NCBI GenBank assembly: GCA_964589825.1
Contig: CAZPUS010000014.1
Location: forward strand, 7,677-71,676
Direction of reading: 5' to 3'
DNA length: 64,000 nt
Source: CAZPUS01 sp964589825
GTDB taxonomy: Bacteria; Fibrobacterota; Chitinivibrionia; Chitinivibrionales; WJKA01
Under the pieces are notes generated by a model. That model saw only the letters and a program-made list of their open reading frames with translations. It was not told where the DNA came from and ran no database searches. Position 1 is the first letter of the stretch. Every line of letters begins with the position of its first letter. Below, piece after piece: positions 45,043 through 54,705 of the stretch. The position numbers and the translations under genes are program-made.

Positions 45043-45762
45043 GTGCATAACGCCATACTTTTCGGTCCTGTCACCTCGCGCAGGCTCGGACGTTCGCTTG
45101 GTGTCAACCTCGTAACGGGCAAAACATGCTCGCTGGACTGCATCTACTGCGAATGCGGATGTACCGAACAGCTCACCCTCGAACGAAAAGAGTATGTACC
45201 GGTAGAGTATGTACTCCGGGAACTTGACGAGCTGCTTTCGAAAAGCCCGCAACTCGACTACCTTACCTTTGGTGGCGACGGAGAACCGACACTGCATTCC
45301 GGATTCGGGGAGATTTCACGATGGTGCGCACGCCTCTATCCGCACTATAAACGTGCGCTGCTCACTAATGCGACACTTTTCTTTCTCAAAGAGGTCCGCC
45401 GGGATGCCGCTACGTTCGACGTAGTCCTCCCCTCACTCGATGCCGTCACGCAGGAGGCCTTTGAGACGATCAATCGTCCGGCTCCGGGCTGCACAGTACA
45501 CAGCCTCATCGAAGGTATCCATGCATTTTCCAAAGAGTTCAGCGGCCAATTATGGATAGAATATTTCGTGATTCCGGGCATTAACGATTCCGCCGATCAA
45601 ATCGCGACCCTGCGCGATGTACTGCACCGGATACGTCCTGCCAGAGTTCAGCTTAACCGTCTGGCCAGACCACCGGCACAGCAGGATGTCGTTACCACTT
45701 CGGATGTGGTTATGGAACGCATTGCACGCCAGCTTACCGGACTACCGGTCGAAATATTGTAA
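45043..45762 (+). CDS. Radical SAM protein (Elp3/MiaB-NifB-like core)
   Basis: A 239-aa protein with CSLDCIYCECG (Cys29, 33, 36), FGPVTSRRLGRSLGVNL at the start and YLTFGGDGEPTLHSGFGEI, a SAM-binding GGE-like motif. The pattern is that of small stand-alone radical SAM proteins in the COG0731-type group, which includes wybutosine/TYW1-like members; the reaction is unknown. GTG start at 45043 has AAGGA six bases upstream. It ends 121 bases before nikR. Confidence 0.87.
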   Translation: MHNAILFGPVTSRRLGRSLGVNLVTGKTCSLDCIYCECGCTEQLTLERKEYVPVEYVLRELDELLSKSPQLDYLTFGGDGEPTLHSGFGEISRWCARLYPHYKRALLTNATLFFLKEVRRDAATFDVVLPSLDAVTQEAFETINRPAPGCTVHSLIEGIHAFSKEFSGQLWIEYFVIPGINDSADQIATLRDVLHRIRPARVQLNRLARPPAQQDVVTTSDVVMERIARQLTGLPVEIL

Positions 45763-45883
45763 TGCCTTTTCTTTATTATTACCTGGCTATTAGTGCCAAA
45801 AGTACCTGATGCACCCATTAACGTATTTTTTACGCAGCACGCATCGCTTGTGCTGCACGCACATCATTTAAAGGATTATCACA

Positions 45884-46300
45884 ATGGCTTCCGGACTCGT
45901 ACGCTTCGGCGTATCTCTCGAACAGTCTCTGCTGAACAGATTCGATACGTACCTCGAAACCCATAACTACAACAACCGCAGCGAAGCGATTCGCGATCTC
46001 ATACGCAATGAACTGATACAGCAGGAATGGAAGAGCGATCGCGAGGTCGCAGGGGCAATCTCGTTTATCTACGATCATCACAAGCACGAACTCATGCATA
46101 CCGTCACCTCTGTGCAGCATGATTTTCACGACATCGTCATTTCAACACAGCACATACATCTGGATCACGACAATTGCTTTGAAATGATCGCGCTCAAGGG
46201 AACACCCGATCGCGCCCAAAAGCTCTATCATATGCTCAAGGCGACCAAAGGCGTCAAACACGCCTCTCTCACCATGTCGAGTACCGGCAGGGAACTCTGA
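45884..46300 (+). CDS. nikR: Nickel-responsive regulator NikR
   Basis: A 138-aa protein. Ribbon-helix-helix DNA-binding domain (LVRFGVSLEQSLLNRFDTYL, then NNRSEAIRDLIRNEL) and ACT-like nickel-binding domain with the full ligand set His79, His90, His92 and Cys98 (VQHD; TQHIHLDHDNC). When nickel-loaded, NikR represses nickel uptake genes. No nikABCDE, nikMNQO, hydrogenase or urease gene is in the window, and I see no GTATGA-N16-TCATAC operator. TAAAGGATT precedes the ATG at standard spacing. Confidence 0.93.
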   Translation: MASGLVRFGVSLEQSLLNRFDTYLETHNYNNRSEAIRDLIRNELIQQEWKSDREVAGAISFIYDHHKHELMHTVTSVQHDFHDIVISTQHIHLDHDNCFEMIALKGTPDRAQKLYHMLKATKGVKHASLTMSSTGREL

Positions 46301-46453
46301 CAGCACTCTGCGTACACGAAGAAAGAAGGCCGGGGGTCAAATACACGGTGCCGGATTCCGATATAGATATTGTACCATGGCTTCACATATGGTATAATTT
46401 ATCCTGAAGCCGGCTGCAGCATCATTTTATTACCTGCGTACTCTGATTCTGTT

Positions 46454-49447
46454 ATGCGACATTTGCCATTTTGTATGATATTCGTTTTAACGTTGGTCAC
46501 CGCACTCGTTTTTCCACCTCTTTCGTCCGCACAGCAGCTCGAGTGGTATAAAGATCTGACGGGTGAAAACAGCGGGCATACGGTATGTAATTTTCTTACC
46601 ATCCCGGTAAATGCCGTCGAATTATCCCGCGGCAGTGTCTCTCTCACCTCCTCCCCCTCCGCTCATCCCGGATTTGCCGCCTCGAGCGCATTTGCCATAT
46701 ACGAACGTACCGGGATCGACCATGTCGAGTGGCTCATGGGCCTGCGCAATGAATTCATCGGGGGTATACGTCCCGTTGTCGGATTCGGTGCGCTGAGTGC
46801 GTATTCTCATCTTTTTACTTCCGGTGCCATCCGGAATGCACGCACCATCGACGAAACACGTGCGTCCGCATTCAGCTCGGATGTTGCACTGGGGGTAAAT
46901 GTCGCACGGCAGCTCTATTTCGAGCGTATCGCCGCCGGGGGCTCGATTTACGGAATCCAGAGCATGCTCGCCGGAACCCATGCCAGAACGGTGGCGGGAG
47001 CCTGCGATGTACAGATCCGATATCCGTGGGTGCGCGCGCGTGCCTACTGTACCCATATTTCCCCGGGAATCAGCTATAACGATACGATGGAAGCCCTGCC
47101 CACGACAGCAGGTCTGGCACTGGGTGTTGCAACACCTTCAAGGAAATCGCTCACCGACACCGTGCGCACCGTTTCCTGGGATATAAGCACCGGAGTCGCA
47201 AAAAGTGCCGATCAACCGCTGACCATGGCTTTGAGCGGTTCATGCCGTCCTCTCAAGCCTCTCACATTCATGGCGGGATATAGCTATCTATACGGCACCC
47301 AACCCGGATTGGAAGGACTGGGAATCGGTGTCGAATTCGCCACGCAGCGCTATCGTGCCGGCGCAGGCTGGAAATACCAGTCACCACAATTCGGATCGGT
47401 ATGGAGCGTAAGCTGCGGCATGCGCTTTGCAAAGCGAAAGCCCACCGAAGCGATGGAATTTCTTAGACTCGCACAGCGTGCATTCGACAATAATCGCTAC
47501 CACCGCACCATTACCCATGCACGAAAAGCGATCGAACTCAACCCTGAACTGTGGCAGGCACATTCGCTCATATCCCGTTCACTCGCCGCGATTAAAAAAA
47601 GAAAAGGCGAGGTTATCGGCCTGATATATGCGGGCAACAACAACGGAACCATCCTTCCCGTCATCGAGGGAAACAGGGAAATCGGCGGTATAGGACGGCA
47701 GTCGGGCGCCATGCAGCAGCTTCGTAACCGCTATGCTCACAGTATCGTACTGAATGCGGGACACAATCTCGGCTCCAGCACCTACCCCGGAAAGGCGAAA
47801 CTGCTAAAACTGCTCTATGAACGAAGCGGCACCGATGCAGTGGGCTATTCATCCGATATCGCGCATTTCGGTACGGCCCGCTACTTCACCATTGTGGGTT
47901 CACGGAATATCCCTCATGTGGGAACAGACATTCGCAATAATGAAGTAACGGCATCGCTGCTGCACACCGAGGGACCGTGTACCTTTCTGCTTATGGGGAT
48001 AAGCGCTGCAGCCGGTACAAAGGCACAGGAAAAAATGCCGCAGATTAAAGAAACACTTCTGCAGTATAAAGAAAAAAGCGATGTGACGATCCTTATCTCT
48101 GAAACGCCGTGGGAGCACATAGAAGCATATGCCGCACTTACGCCGTCGATAGACATCATACTCTGCAGCGCTGTTTCGCAGCTGTTTTATACTCCGATTC
48201 AACTTCACAACACCACGATACTCTCCTGCGGAGATTCGGGTAAATACGTGGGCGACTGTGCCCTGCAGCTTAATGAAAACGGGCGCATGATCGCACATGA
48301 CAACAGGCTGGTGCCGCTCGATCAGACGGTAGCGCAGGATACATACCTCACCGAGCTCAGTCAAAAAATCGCCACAAAAATCGCACTCGCCCGAAAAGGG
48401 ATCGATACATTGAATCTCTTTTCTCATTTCAGCGAGGGGATATTCACGTTTCAATCCGACAGGTTCGGTCCACCCGCGCTTTTTCTCAAAATCATGCATT
48501 CGTATTCGGAATATCCCCTCACCGATACGTCCAGGTATTGCTTCAACCCCCGGATCGCACCCGATATGCGCCACCTCTGCTATATCCGTGCCGCCGACAG
48601 CACCTTTGACCATGGCGATGCCGTTATAAGCGACATGAGCGCATCGCGAAGGCGGCATATCTGCCCCGGACTGGATGTCCGGGATCTCGCCTATACGCCG
48701 CAGGGAGACTGGCTCTACCTGTGCGCCTCCGACTCAGGCACCACAGATACCGATATCTTCCGCATGCGTCCGGATGCGGTACATGGCACCCCCCTTATCG
48801 CCTGGGACGGCAGCGATGAAGCGTGGATGAGCTTCTGCAAAAATGATGAACGCATGGCATTCTGTTCCAATCGCGACAACGACTACTGGCAGGTATACAT
48901 CAGCGCACGCGACGCCACCAAACCCATACGTATTTCCGCATCCGATGCCAACAATATCAAACCGGAATTCAACCGCAGCGGGACTCGAATCGCCTACTGC
49001 TCAGACTGGACAAATGCAATGGGAGTAATGGACCTTGTGGTATATCGTTTTTTCAATCGTAACAGACGCTTTGTCACGTCACAGGCATATGTGCACGACT
49101 ACTGCTGGCTCGGGGACGACCATACAATTATCTACAGCGCAGGCGAGAATACCCGCAGGCTTTACTCTCTCGACATCCGTACCGGTGAATCGAAGCGGCT
49201 TTTTGCCGCCGAATCGTCCGAATCGAATGATTCGACAAAAGCGCACGGGGCAATCACCTCATACGAAGAACTGCATCCGCGTATGATTACCTGGAAAAAG
49301 CGGCGCCGGATTCTCTATACGCGTAAATATCAGGATGGAAGTTCGAAAATATACATGGTCAATACTGACGGCAGCAAAGATATCCCGATCATTACCAGCC
49401 AGGGAAATTCGCGACTGCCGCGACGGTTTATGGGAGAAATACTATAG
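46454..49447 (+). CDS. Composite outer-membrane protein: PorV-like barrel + TPR + 5'-nucleotidase-like + TolB-like propeller
   Basis: A 997-aa exported protein with signal peptide MRHLPFCMIFVLTLVTALVF to SSAQQ. About 30-340 is a PorV/PorQ (UPF0164)-like region: NFLTIPVNAVELSRGSVSLT, YERTGIDHVEWLMGLRNE, GFGALSAYSHLF and repeated amphipathic strands. About 350-390 is a TPR-like pair (AQRAFDNNRYHRTITHARKAI). About 395-650 follows the outline of the UshA-type metallophosphatase domain (GLIYAGNNNGTILPVIEGN; GGIGRQSGAMQQLRNRY; SIVLNAGHNLG; IDIILCSAV), but the metal ligands DxH, GD and GHSH are replaced. About 690-997 has TolB/WD40-like blades (CFNPRIAPDMRHLCYIRA; PEFNRSGTRIAYCSD). ATG 46454 is chosen to give a proper signal peptide. 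Its end overlaps smr by 20 bases. Confidence 0.82.
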   Translation: MRHLPFCMIFVLTLVTALVFPPLSSAQQLEWYKDLTGENSGHTVCNFLTIPVNAVELSRGSVSLTSSPSAHPGFAASSAFAIYERTGIDHVEWLMGLRNEFIGGIRPVVGFGALSAYSHLFTSGAIRNARTIDETRASAFSSDVALGVNVARQLYFERIAAGGSIYGIQSMLAGTHARTVAGACDVQIRYPWVRARAYCTHISPGISYNDTMEALPTTAGLALGVATPSRKSLTDTVRTVSWDISTGVAKSADQPLTMALSGSCRPLKPLTFMAGYSYLYGTQPGLEGLGIGVEFATQRYRAGAGWKYQSPQFGSVWSVSCGMRFAKRKPTEAMEFLRLAQRAFDNNRYHRTITHARKAIELNPELWQAHSLISRSLAAIKKRKGEVIGLIYAGNNNGTILPVIEGNREIGGIGRQSGAMQQLRNRYAHSIVLNAGHNLGSSTYPGKAKLLKLLYERSGTDAVGYSSDIAHFGTARYFTIVGSRNIPHVGTDIRNNEVTASLLHTEGPCTFLLMGISAAAGTKAQEKMPQIKETLLQYKEKSDVTILISETPWEHIEAYAALTPSIDIILCSAVSQLFYTPIQLHNTTILSCGDSGKYVGDCALQLNENGRMIAHDNRLVPLDQTVAQDTYLTELSQKIATKIALARKGIDTLNLFSHFSEGIFTFQSDRFGPPALFLKIMHSYSEYPLTDTSRYCFNPRIAPDMRHLCYIRAADSTFDHGDAVISDMSASRRRHICPGLDVRDLAYTPQGDWLYLCASDSGTTDTDIFRMRPDAVHGTPLIAWDGSDEAWMSFCKNDERMAFCSNRDNDYWQVYISARDATKPIRISASDANNIKPEFNRSGTRIAYCSDWTNAMGVMDLVVYRFFNRNRRFVTSQAYVHDYCWLGDDHTIIYSAGENTRRLYSLDIRTGESKRLFAAESSESNDSTKAHGAITSYEELHPRMITWKKRRRILYTRKYQDGSSKIYMVNTDGSKDIPIITSQGNSRLPRRFMGEIL

Positions 49448-49838
49448 TTGCGCCCATCCCCCCTTCATTCGGTTTTGCGGGACGCCATCCTTGTATCCGG
49501 TCACGCAGTTTTCCTTCGAGCAGCTCACGAACCGCCGGCTTCAGAACGGGGGCTTCCTCGGCATGCCTGGCATGAAGTCCCCGCCCATGGATAATGCACA
49601 ATTGCCGCACTCCCTCACGCGCGGCGCTGTCGACCGTATCGGTTATTAATGTTATGCTCTGAGCCACCGTCATTCCGTGCAGATCAAGTACCCGGCTCAC
49701 GGGTTTCTTTTTTTGCCGGAGTTTTTCACGGCTCTCACCTTTATAGGCAGGAGAAAAAGAATCCTTATTCTCGATACCGTGCACATCCAGATATCGATAT
49801 ATTTCATCGTGGCCGTGGTCTTTATCCGATGGTCTCAT
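49428..49838 (-). CDS. Smr-domain protein
   Basis: A 136-aa protein with a charged N-terminal 45 residues and a C-terminal Smr (MutS2-type) domain: VLDLHGMTVAQSITLITDTV (LDLHG motif, near 51), LCIIHGRGLHAR (HGxG motif) and LKPAVRELL, ending GGMGATIVFLP. Stand-alone Smr domains are nucleases or RNA/DNA-binding modules. Convergent overlap of 20 bases with the composite outer-membrane protein gene. No strong Shine-Dalgarno sequence. The frame is open for some 35 codons further upstream without a standard start, so the N-terminus is not certain. Confidence 0.85.
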   Translation of the reverse strand: MRPSDKDHGHDEIYRYLDVHGIENKDSFSPAYKGESREKLRQKKKPVSRVLDLHGMTVAQSITLITDTVDSAAREGVRQLCIIHGRGLHARHAEEAPVLKPAVRELLEGKLRDRIQGWRPAKPNEGGMGATIVFLP

Positions 49839-50000
49839 GTCGATTTCTTTGTAACAGATGTCTATACGCTGCGTACCAAAACATTCATTCCGCTGTTTTG
49901 CCTGTGCGGGGAAAAGCCGAAAAACCTATGCGTACCAACAGATCGATGAGATCGATTTCCACCGTTCGGATCCGTTTACTCAGCACCAGCGCACGCAGAC

Positions 50001-51140
50001 CTATTCTTCAAGCCGGGCGACGCAGTCATTTTTCCATTGTGTAAAGCTGCCTTCACCTATGCGGGCACGGGCCTGCCGTACCAGCTCCATATAAAAATGA
50101 ATATTATGCAGGCTCATCATTCGTCCTGCAAGCTGTTCTCCCGCCATATACAAATGCCGTAAATAGGCTCTGCTGAATGTGCGGCAGGCATAACAGGTAC
50201 AGGTGTCATCGATCGCGTGTTCGAAGTCGTAGCGATACTGCGCATTGCGGATATTCAGTTTTCCTTCCCAGGTAAATGCGCTTCCGTTTCGCGCATTGCG
50301 CGTTGGCAGCACACAGTCGAACATATCGATTCCGCGGGAAATACACTCGAGAATATCGGCCGGCTTGCCCACACCCATCAGATAGCGGGGTTTGTCCTGC
50401 GGAAGCAGCGACGCACTGTATCCGGCAATGTCGTACATAACCGGCCGCGGCTCCCCCACGGCACAGCCGCCGACCGCATACCCCACAAACCCCACGTCAC
50501 ACAGGGCATCGACACATTCCCGACGCAATGTTTTATCGGTTCCGCCCTGCACAATCCCGAACAGAAGCTGTGAGCTTTTTCGTCGTTTCTGCAGCGCATC
50601 GAATGCCTCGCGGCAACGGCGTGCCCAGGCGATACTTCGCGTGACTGCCTGTGCCACGATTCTGCTCGAAGCCTGTGCACAGGGACATACATCGAACGCC
50701 ATTATGATATCCGCACCGATATTATATTCGATCTCCATAACCCGCTCGGGGGTAAAGAAATGGTTGCTGCCGTCGATATGTGATTTGAACGAGACGCCTT
50801 CATCACTTACCGTGGCGATATCGTTGAGGCTGTAAACCTGATAGCCTCCGCTGTCGGTGAGCATGGCATTGCTCCAGCCTGAAAAGGCATGAAGTCCCCC
50901 GGCCTGTGCAATGAGCGTATCGCCCGGCCTGAGGAAAAGATGATAGGCATTACCGAGAATAATGCTGCAGCCGCACGAGCAAAGCTCCCGGGGAGAGAGC
51001 GCTTTTACGCTTGCCTGTGTACCGACCGGCATAAAGACGGGTGTCTCGATATCGGCATGCGCGGTATGCAGCAACCCCGCACGTGCAGCACAATCATGCT
51101 GTGTTGCATGCAATGTAAAATACGATTCGAATTCACTCAT
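50001..51140 (-). CDS. tgt: Queuine/preQ1 tRNA-ribosyltransferase
   Basis: A 379-aa TIM-barrel enzyme: HADIETPVFMPVGTQASVKAL, NAYHLFLRPG, MLTDSGGYQVYSL with the catalytic Asp region, FDCVLPTRNARNGSAF with the second Asp, and the zinc site CTCYACRTFSRAYLRHL (three Cys plus His). It exchanges guanine 34 for preQ1 in tRNAs with GUN anticodons, a step to queuosine. No other que gene is adjacent. Located divergently to trkA with MITE copy D between. Confidence 0.95.
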   Translation of the reverse strand: MSEFESYFTLHATQHDCAARAGLLHTAHADIETPVFMPVGTQASVKALSPRELCSCGCSIILGNAYHLFLRPGDTLIAQAGGLHAFSGWSNAMLTDSGGYQVYSLNDIATVSDEGVSFKSHIDGSNHFFTPERVMEIEYNIGADIIMAFDVCPCAQASSRIVAQAVTRSIAWARRCREAFDALQKRRKSSQLLFGIVQGGTDKTLRRECVDALCDVGFVGYAVGGCAVGEPRPVMYDIAGYSASLLPQDKPRYLMGVGKPADILECISRGIDMFDCVLPTRNARNGSAFTWEGKLNIRNAQYRYDFEHAIDDTCTCYACRTFSRAYLRHLYMAGEQLAGRMMSLHNIHFYMELVRQARARIGEGSFTQWKNDCVARLEE

Positions 51141-51270
51141 ACGTTAAAAAATAGTTGACAGACCGGACAGTTTCCTAATTTTTCTTTTCACTTTAAGCTG
51201 ACACACCATTTCCGGGGTGATAAAAACAGTCCGAATTTGCGTTATATTATACCACAAAGTAGTATTTTTA

Positions 51271-51419
51271 CCTGAACTGATAGATTGTTTTGACGAAAGC
51301 TGCGATGAGCCGTACTTTTATAATGATGGGTCAACCTTGTTGGCTGTCTCATTACTTTCGGGGACGCAAGAGCAGTGCGGATGGCAGTAGCTCTCGCGAT
51401 CAAAATCAGTCAGTTGAGG
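51271..51419 (+). repeat. MITE-like palindromic element, copy D (149 bp)
   Basis: Starts CCTGAACTGATAGATTG and ends ATCAGTCAGTTGAGG. Interior signatures ACGAAAGCTGCGATGAGCCG, the central GGGTCAACCTTGTTGG and AGCAGTGCGGATGGCAG align with copy A in the same orientation. Flanks TTTTA (51266-51270) and TTTTG (51420-51424) match at four of five positions. It lies in the tgt-trkA divergent region, ending 55 bases before the trkA start, so it may affect that promoter. Confidence 0.85.
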
Positions 51420-51474
51420 TTTTGTTTTTTCTACAATCCGAATCGATCAGGATTATGAAAAGGAGCGTCCAACA

Positions 51475-52845
51475 TTGCATATTCTAATCGTCGGGGCAGG
51501 GACCGTCGGGTTCAGTCTGGCGGAAATACTCAGTACGCACGGTCATGTCATATCGGTGGTGGAAAGCGACCCCTCACTCTGCGATAATATAAACAGTAGT
51601 CTTGACGTGTTTACCATTAACGGCACGGGAAGCAGTCCGTTGTCGCTGCAGAAAGCAGGTATTCACAAAGCGGACATTATCATTGCGGTTACCCCCAGCG
51701 ACGAGCTCAACCTCCTTGTATGCGCATTCGCCAAACAGTACAAGGTAGAACGCAGAATTGCACGCATTGTTTCCGGTGAATACGTCGATCCGCAATCGGG
51801 TATCCACCTCGATGAAATCGGCGTGACAAATGTCATCGAACCGGAACAGGAAATCGTGAAAAACATCCTGCAGTACATTCAACTGCCTGGTGTGACGGAA
51901 ACCGCCAATTTTCAGTCCGACAATGTCTACCTGCGCGGCTACATTATACACGAAAAAATGCCGATTGCGCATAAAACACTGAGTGAAATAAACGAAATCG
52001 CTAATTCCTCGCCAATGCTTATCGTGGCGATAATCAGAAAAGGCGAAAGCGTGGTGCCGCACGGAAATCAGGTGCTTCTGCCCGGTGACGAGATCATCAC
52101 TATAATGCCGAAAGATTCGTTTTCCACATTCCTTACGATGCTCGGAAAAACAAACAACAAAACACGAAAAGTAGTCATATCGGGCGATACCATTACCGCC
52201 ATTCATCTCGCCAATGCTTTGAAAAAACGGGTGGAGCGCGTACTGCTTGTCGATCCGGTCGAAGCGCATGCCAAAAAAGCCGCCTCAGAACTGGACGATG
52301 TTGAAGTAATTCACGGTGATTGTACCAAATCGGAAATTCTTCAGGAAATCAGGATAAAAAACACCTCGTTTTTTATTGCAGCCGGCAAGGATACCGAAGA
52401 CAACGTAATGTCGGGGCTTCTTGCCAAAGCGGAAGGAGCGGGCGAAGTAATCGCAGTCAACAATTCAGCCCGGCACGCCAATCTTTTCCAGTCACTGGGG
52501 CTGGATCACATCATCAATCCGAGTAAAACGACCGCACAAAAGATTCTGGGCAGCATTCTTCGTCTGCCGATCAAATCATACCTGGGGCTCGATACGGTCA
52601 ATATAGAAGTATTACGGATGATTGCGGAGAAAAACAGCAAAATCGTACGCAAGCCGCTGCGCGATCTTACCGGGCTGGTTAAAAAATCGGTAACCATCGG
52701 CGCGATCATGCGTGGTGATGAGGTGATCATTCCATTCGGCGAAACGACTATTCAGCCCGACGACGAAGTGATAATACTGTGCCCTAAAAAAGAGAGTACG
52801 TACGTGAATCGTCTTTTCAAATCGGGGCCGACCATTCCGGTCTAG
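51475..52845 (+). CDS. trkA: Trk potassium uptake regulatory protein TrkA
   Basis: A 456-aa protein with the duplicated RCK layout: TrkA-N (MHILIVGAGTVGFSLAEIL, NAD-binding GxGxxG), TrkA-C (about 145-220), a second TrkA-N (KVVISGDTITAIHLANAL) and a second TrkA-C (about 370-450). It binds NAD(H)/nucleotides and gates the TrkH channel from the cytoplasm. TTG start at 51475 is fixed by AGGAG nine bases upstream. trkH follows after 228 bases. Confidence 0.94.
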   Translation: MHILIVGAGTVGFSLAEILSTHGHVISVVESDPSLCDNINSSLDVFTINGTGSSPLSLQKAGIHKADIIIAVTPSDELNLLVCAFAKQYKVERRIARIVSGEYVDPQSGIHLDEIGVTNVIEPEQEIVKNILQYIQLPGVTETANFQSDNVYLRGYIIHEKMPIAHKTLSEINEIANSSPMLIVAIIRKGESVVPHGNQVLLPGDEIITIMPKDSFSTFLTMLGKTNNKTRKVVISGDTITAIHLANALKKRVERVLLVDPVEAHAKKAASELDDVEVIHGDCTKSEILQEIRIKNTSFFIAAGKDTEDNVMSGLLAKAEGAGEVIAVNNSARHANLFQSLGLDHIINPSKTTAQKILGSILRLPIKSYLGLDTVNIEVLRMIAEKNSKIVRKPLRDLTGLVKKSVTIGAIMRGDEVIIPFGETTIQPDDEVIILCPKKESTYVNRLFKSGPTIPV

Positions 52846-53073
52846 CCTTGCCATCGCATCCGATGCTCCCGGATCACTCATGCGAATATCTGTCGATGCA
52901 CTTTTGCCGGACCGTGACGTCTGGCATGCTACTGTAACGGGTACCGTACTGCCTCCCATTTTATATATTTACCGATCATTCGTACATACCACAATACTCT
53001 ACACCACTCACTCCCTGACCGGATTGGCAACCGCAAAAAGGCTCACCCATTCAATGCCGTCAAAGGAGAGATC

Positions 53074-54681
53074 GTGAATCACAGATTCGTTTTCTACTCT
53101 ATCGGAAAACTGTTGCAGGTTCTTGCACTGGTGCTTCTGCTACCGCTGGTGGTAGCGATTATAGAGATCAAACCGCTTGTATTCCCTGCGGTGTTATATG
53201 CCCCGCAGGTTTCCGGCTTTATTACCGCCATTATCAGCTCGCTTATCGTGGGAAGTGCACTTGCAGTGGCAAACAAAAAAGACGGCAAACACGGTGGTAG
53301 CACGCGGGAAGGATTCGCGATCGTCACCTTCGGCTGGCTCTTTTTTACCCTGTTCGGTGCGATACCGCTGTTCAGCTTTTTCATCTCGGAACTCTCCACC
53401 CTTTCGGTCACCGCACTCGGACATGCGTTTACGGACGCATTTTTCGAAATAATGAGTGGATTTACCACCACCGGAGCAACTATTCTTACAAATGTAGAAC
53501 ATTACCCCAGAGGAATTCTTTTCTGGCGTAGCATGACTCACTGGCTCGGGGGAATGGGAATCGTGACGCTCACACTCGTCATATTCCCGACCTTCGGCAT
53601 CGCGGCCTATCAGATGTTTCGCGGGGAAGTCCCGGGTCCCAGCACCGAACGACTCAGGCCCCGGCTGGCGCAGACCGCGTCGTTTCTCTGGGGTGTTTAT
53701 GCTCTGCTTACGCTTATTGAATCCATTCTGCTGGTACTGAGCGGAATGACGGTCTTCGACGCGCTCTGTCATGCATTCGGCACCATGGCAACCGGCGGGT
53801 TCTCGACCAGAAACGCATCAATCGGTGCCTACAACAGCAACATGGTCGACTGGATAGTTATCGTATTTATGTTTCTTGCCGGCATGAATTTCATTATTCA
53901 TTACCAGGTAATCTTCAACCGCAACGTGACACTCCTGTCCAAAAACAGGGAGTTTCGTTTTTATGCGGGTATTATAGGCTGCGCCATTGTCATCGGCACG
54001 ATAATGCTTTACGTTGCGGGAGTATCGTCCGAATCGCAGATAGAGAGCCGATATCGTCACGATCCGCTCACCGTGGAACAAATCGATGAAAAAATCGAGC
54101 AGGAATCGTATAAAACCCGCTCGCTTTATCAGACATTCCGACATGTAAGCTTTCAGGTAGTCTCGCTTGTAACCACCACGGGCTACTGTACCGCGGACTT
54201 TGACGTCTGGCCCGTTATGCTCCGGCTTCTTCTGCTGCTGCTGATGTTTTTTGGCGGCTGTGCAGGCTCTACGGGCGGTGGAATAAAAATGATACGGATT
54301 ATGGTAGTACTCAAAACCGCATGGCGTGAAATCCGTATGATGATTCAGCCCCGTCTCGTATTGCCGGTCAAAATAGGCAAAAACGCACTCGATGAAAAGC
54401 GCGTCTCCAATATCATCGTCTTTTTTGCGCTGTTTGTCGTATTATTCGTCATTTTCAGCCTGTTGATGAGTACCATGATTCCCGACTTCACTACCGCCAT
54501 ATCGACGGTGGTCTCGACTATGTGTAACATCGGCCCCGGATTGTCGGGTATCGGGGCATACGAAACCTATTCCTGGATACCCACCGGCGGCAAATGGATC
54601 CTCATCATGTGCATGCTGCTGGGCCGACTCGAAATATTCACCGTAATTATCGCGTTCGCCCCCGCGTCGTGGAAACGATAA
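53074..54681 (+). CDS. trkH: Trk potassium transporter membrane subunit TrkH
   Basis: A 535-aa protein with the repeated M1-P-M2 topology. Filter-type loops: EIMSGFTTTGATILTN, HAFGTMATGGFSTRN, VVSLVTTTGYCTADFD and TVVSTMCNIGPGLSG, each with the conserved Gly of the K+ filter. A 50-residue hydrophilic stretch (SESQIESRYRHDPLTVEQIDEKIEQESYKTRS) lies between the second and third repeats. It imports K+ under TrkA control. GTG start at 53074 with AGGAG five bases upstream. 24 bases separate it from the EndoQ-UvrD gene. Confidence 0.95.
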   Translation: MNHRFVFYSIGKLLQVLALVLLLPLVVAIIEIKPLVFPAVLYAPQVSGFITAIISSLIVGSALAVANKKDGKHGGSTREGFAIVTFGWLFFTLFGAIPLFSFFISELSTLSVTALGHAFTDAFFEIMSGFTTTGATILTNVEHYPRGILFWRSMTHWLGGMGIVTLTLVIFPTFGIAAYQMFRGEVPGPSTERLRPRLAQTASFLWGVYALLTLIESILLVLSGMTVFDALCHAFGTMATGGFSTRNASIGAYNSNMVDWIVIVFMFLAGMNFIIHYQVIFNRNVTLLSKNREFRFYAGIIGCAIVIGTIMLYVAGVSSESQIESRYRHDPLTVEQIDEKIEQESYKTRSLYQTFRHVSFQVVSLVTTTGYCTADFDVWPVMLRLLLLLLMFFGGCAGSTGGGIKMIRIMVVLKTAWREIRMMIQPRLVLPVKIGKNALDEKRVSNIIVFFALFVVLFVIFSLLMSTMIPDFTTAISTVVSTMCNIGPGLSGIGAYETYSWIPTGGKWILIMCMLLGRLEIFTVIIAFAPASWKR

Positions 54682-54705
54682 CCCGCTTCCCCGGAAAGAT
54701 CACTC

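Noticed and set aside
49839..50000. Short minus-strand frame between tgt and smr (a GTG-initiated stretch of about 33 codons), and open frame extending smr upstream, suggesting a frameshifted longer protein
   Set aside because: No start signal joins the pieces and I cannot recognise homology. A sequencing frameshift is possible but unsupported.
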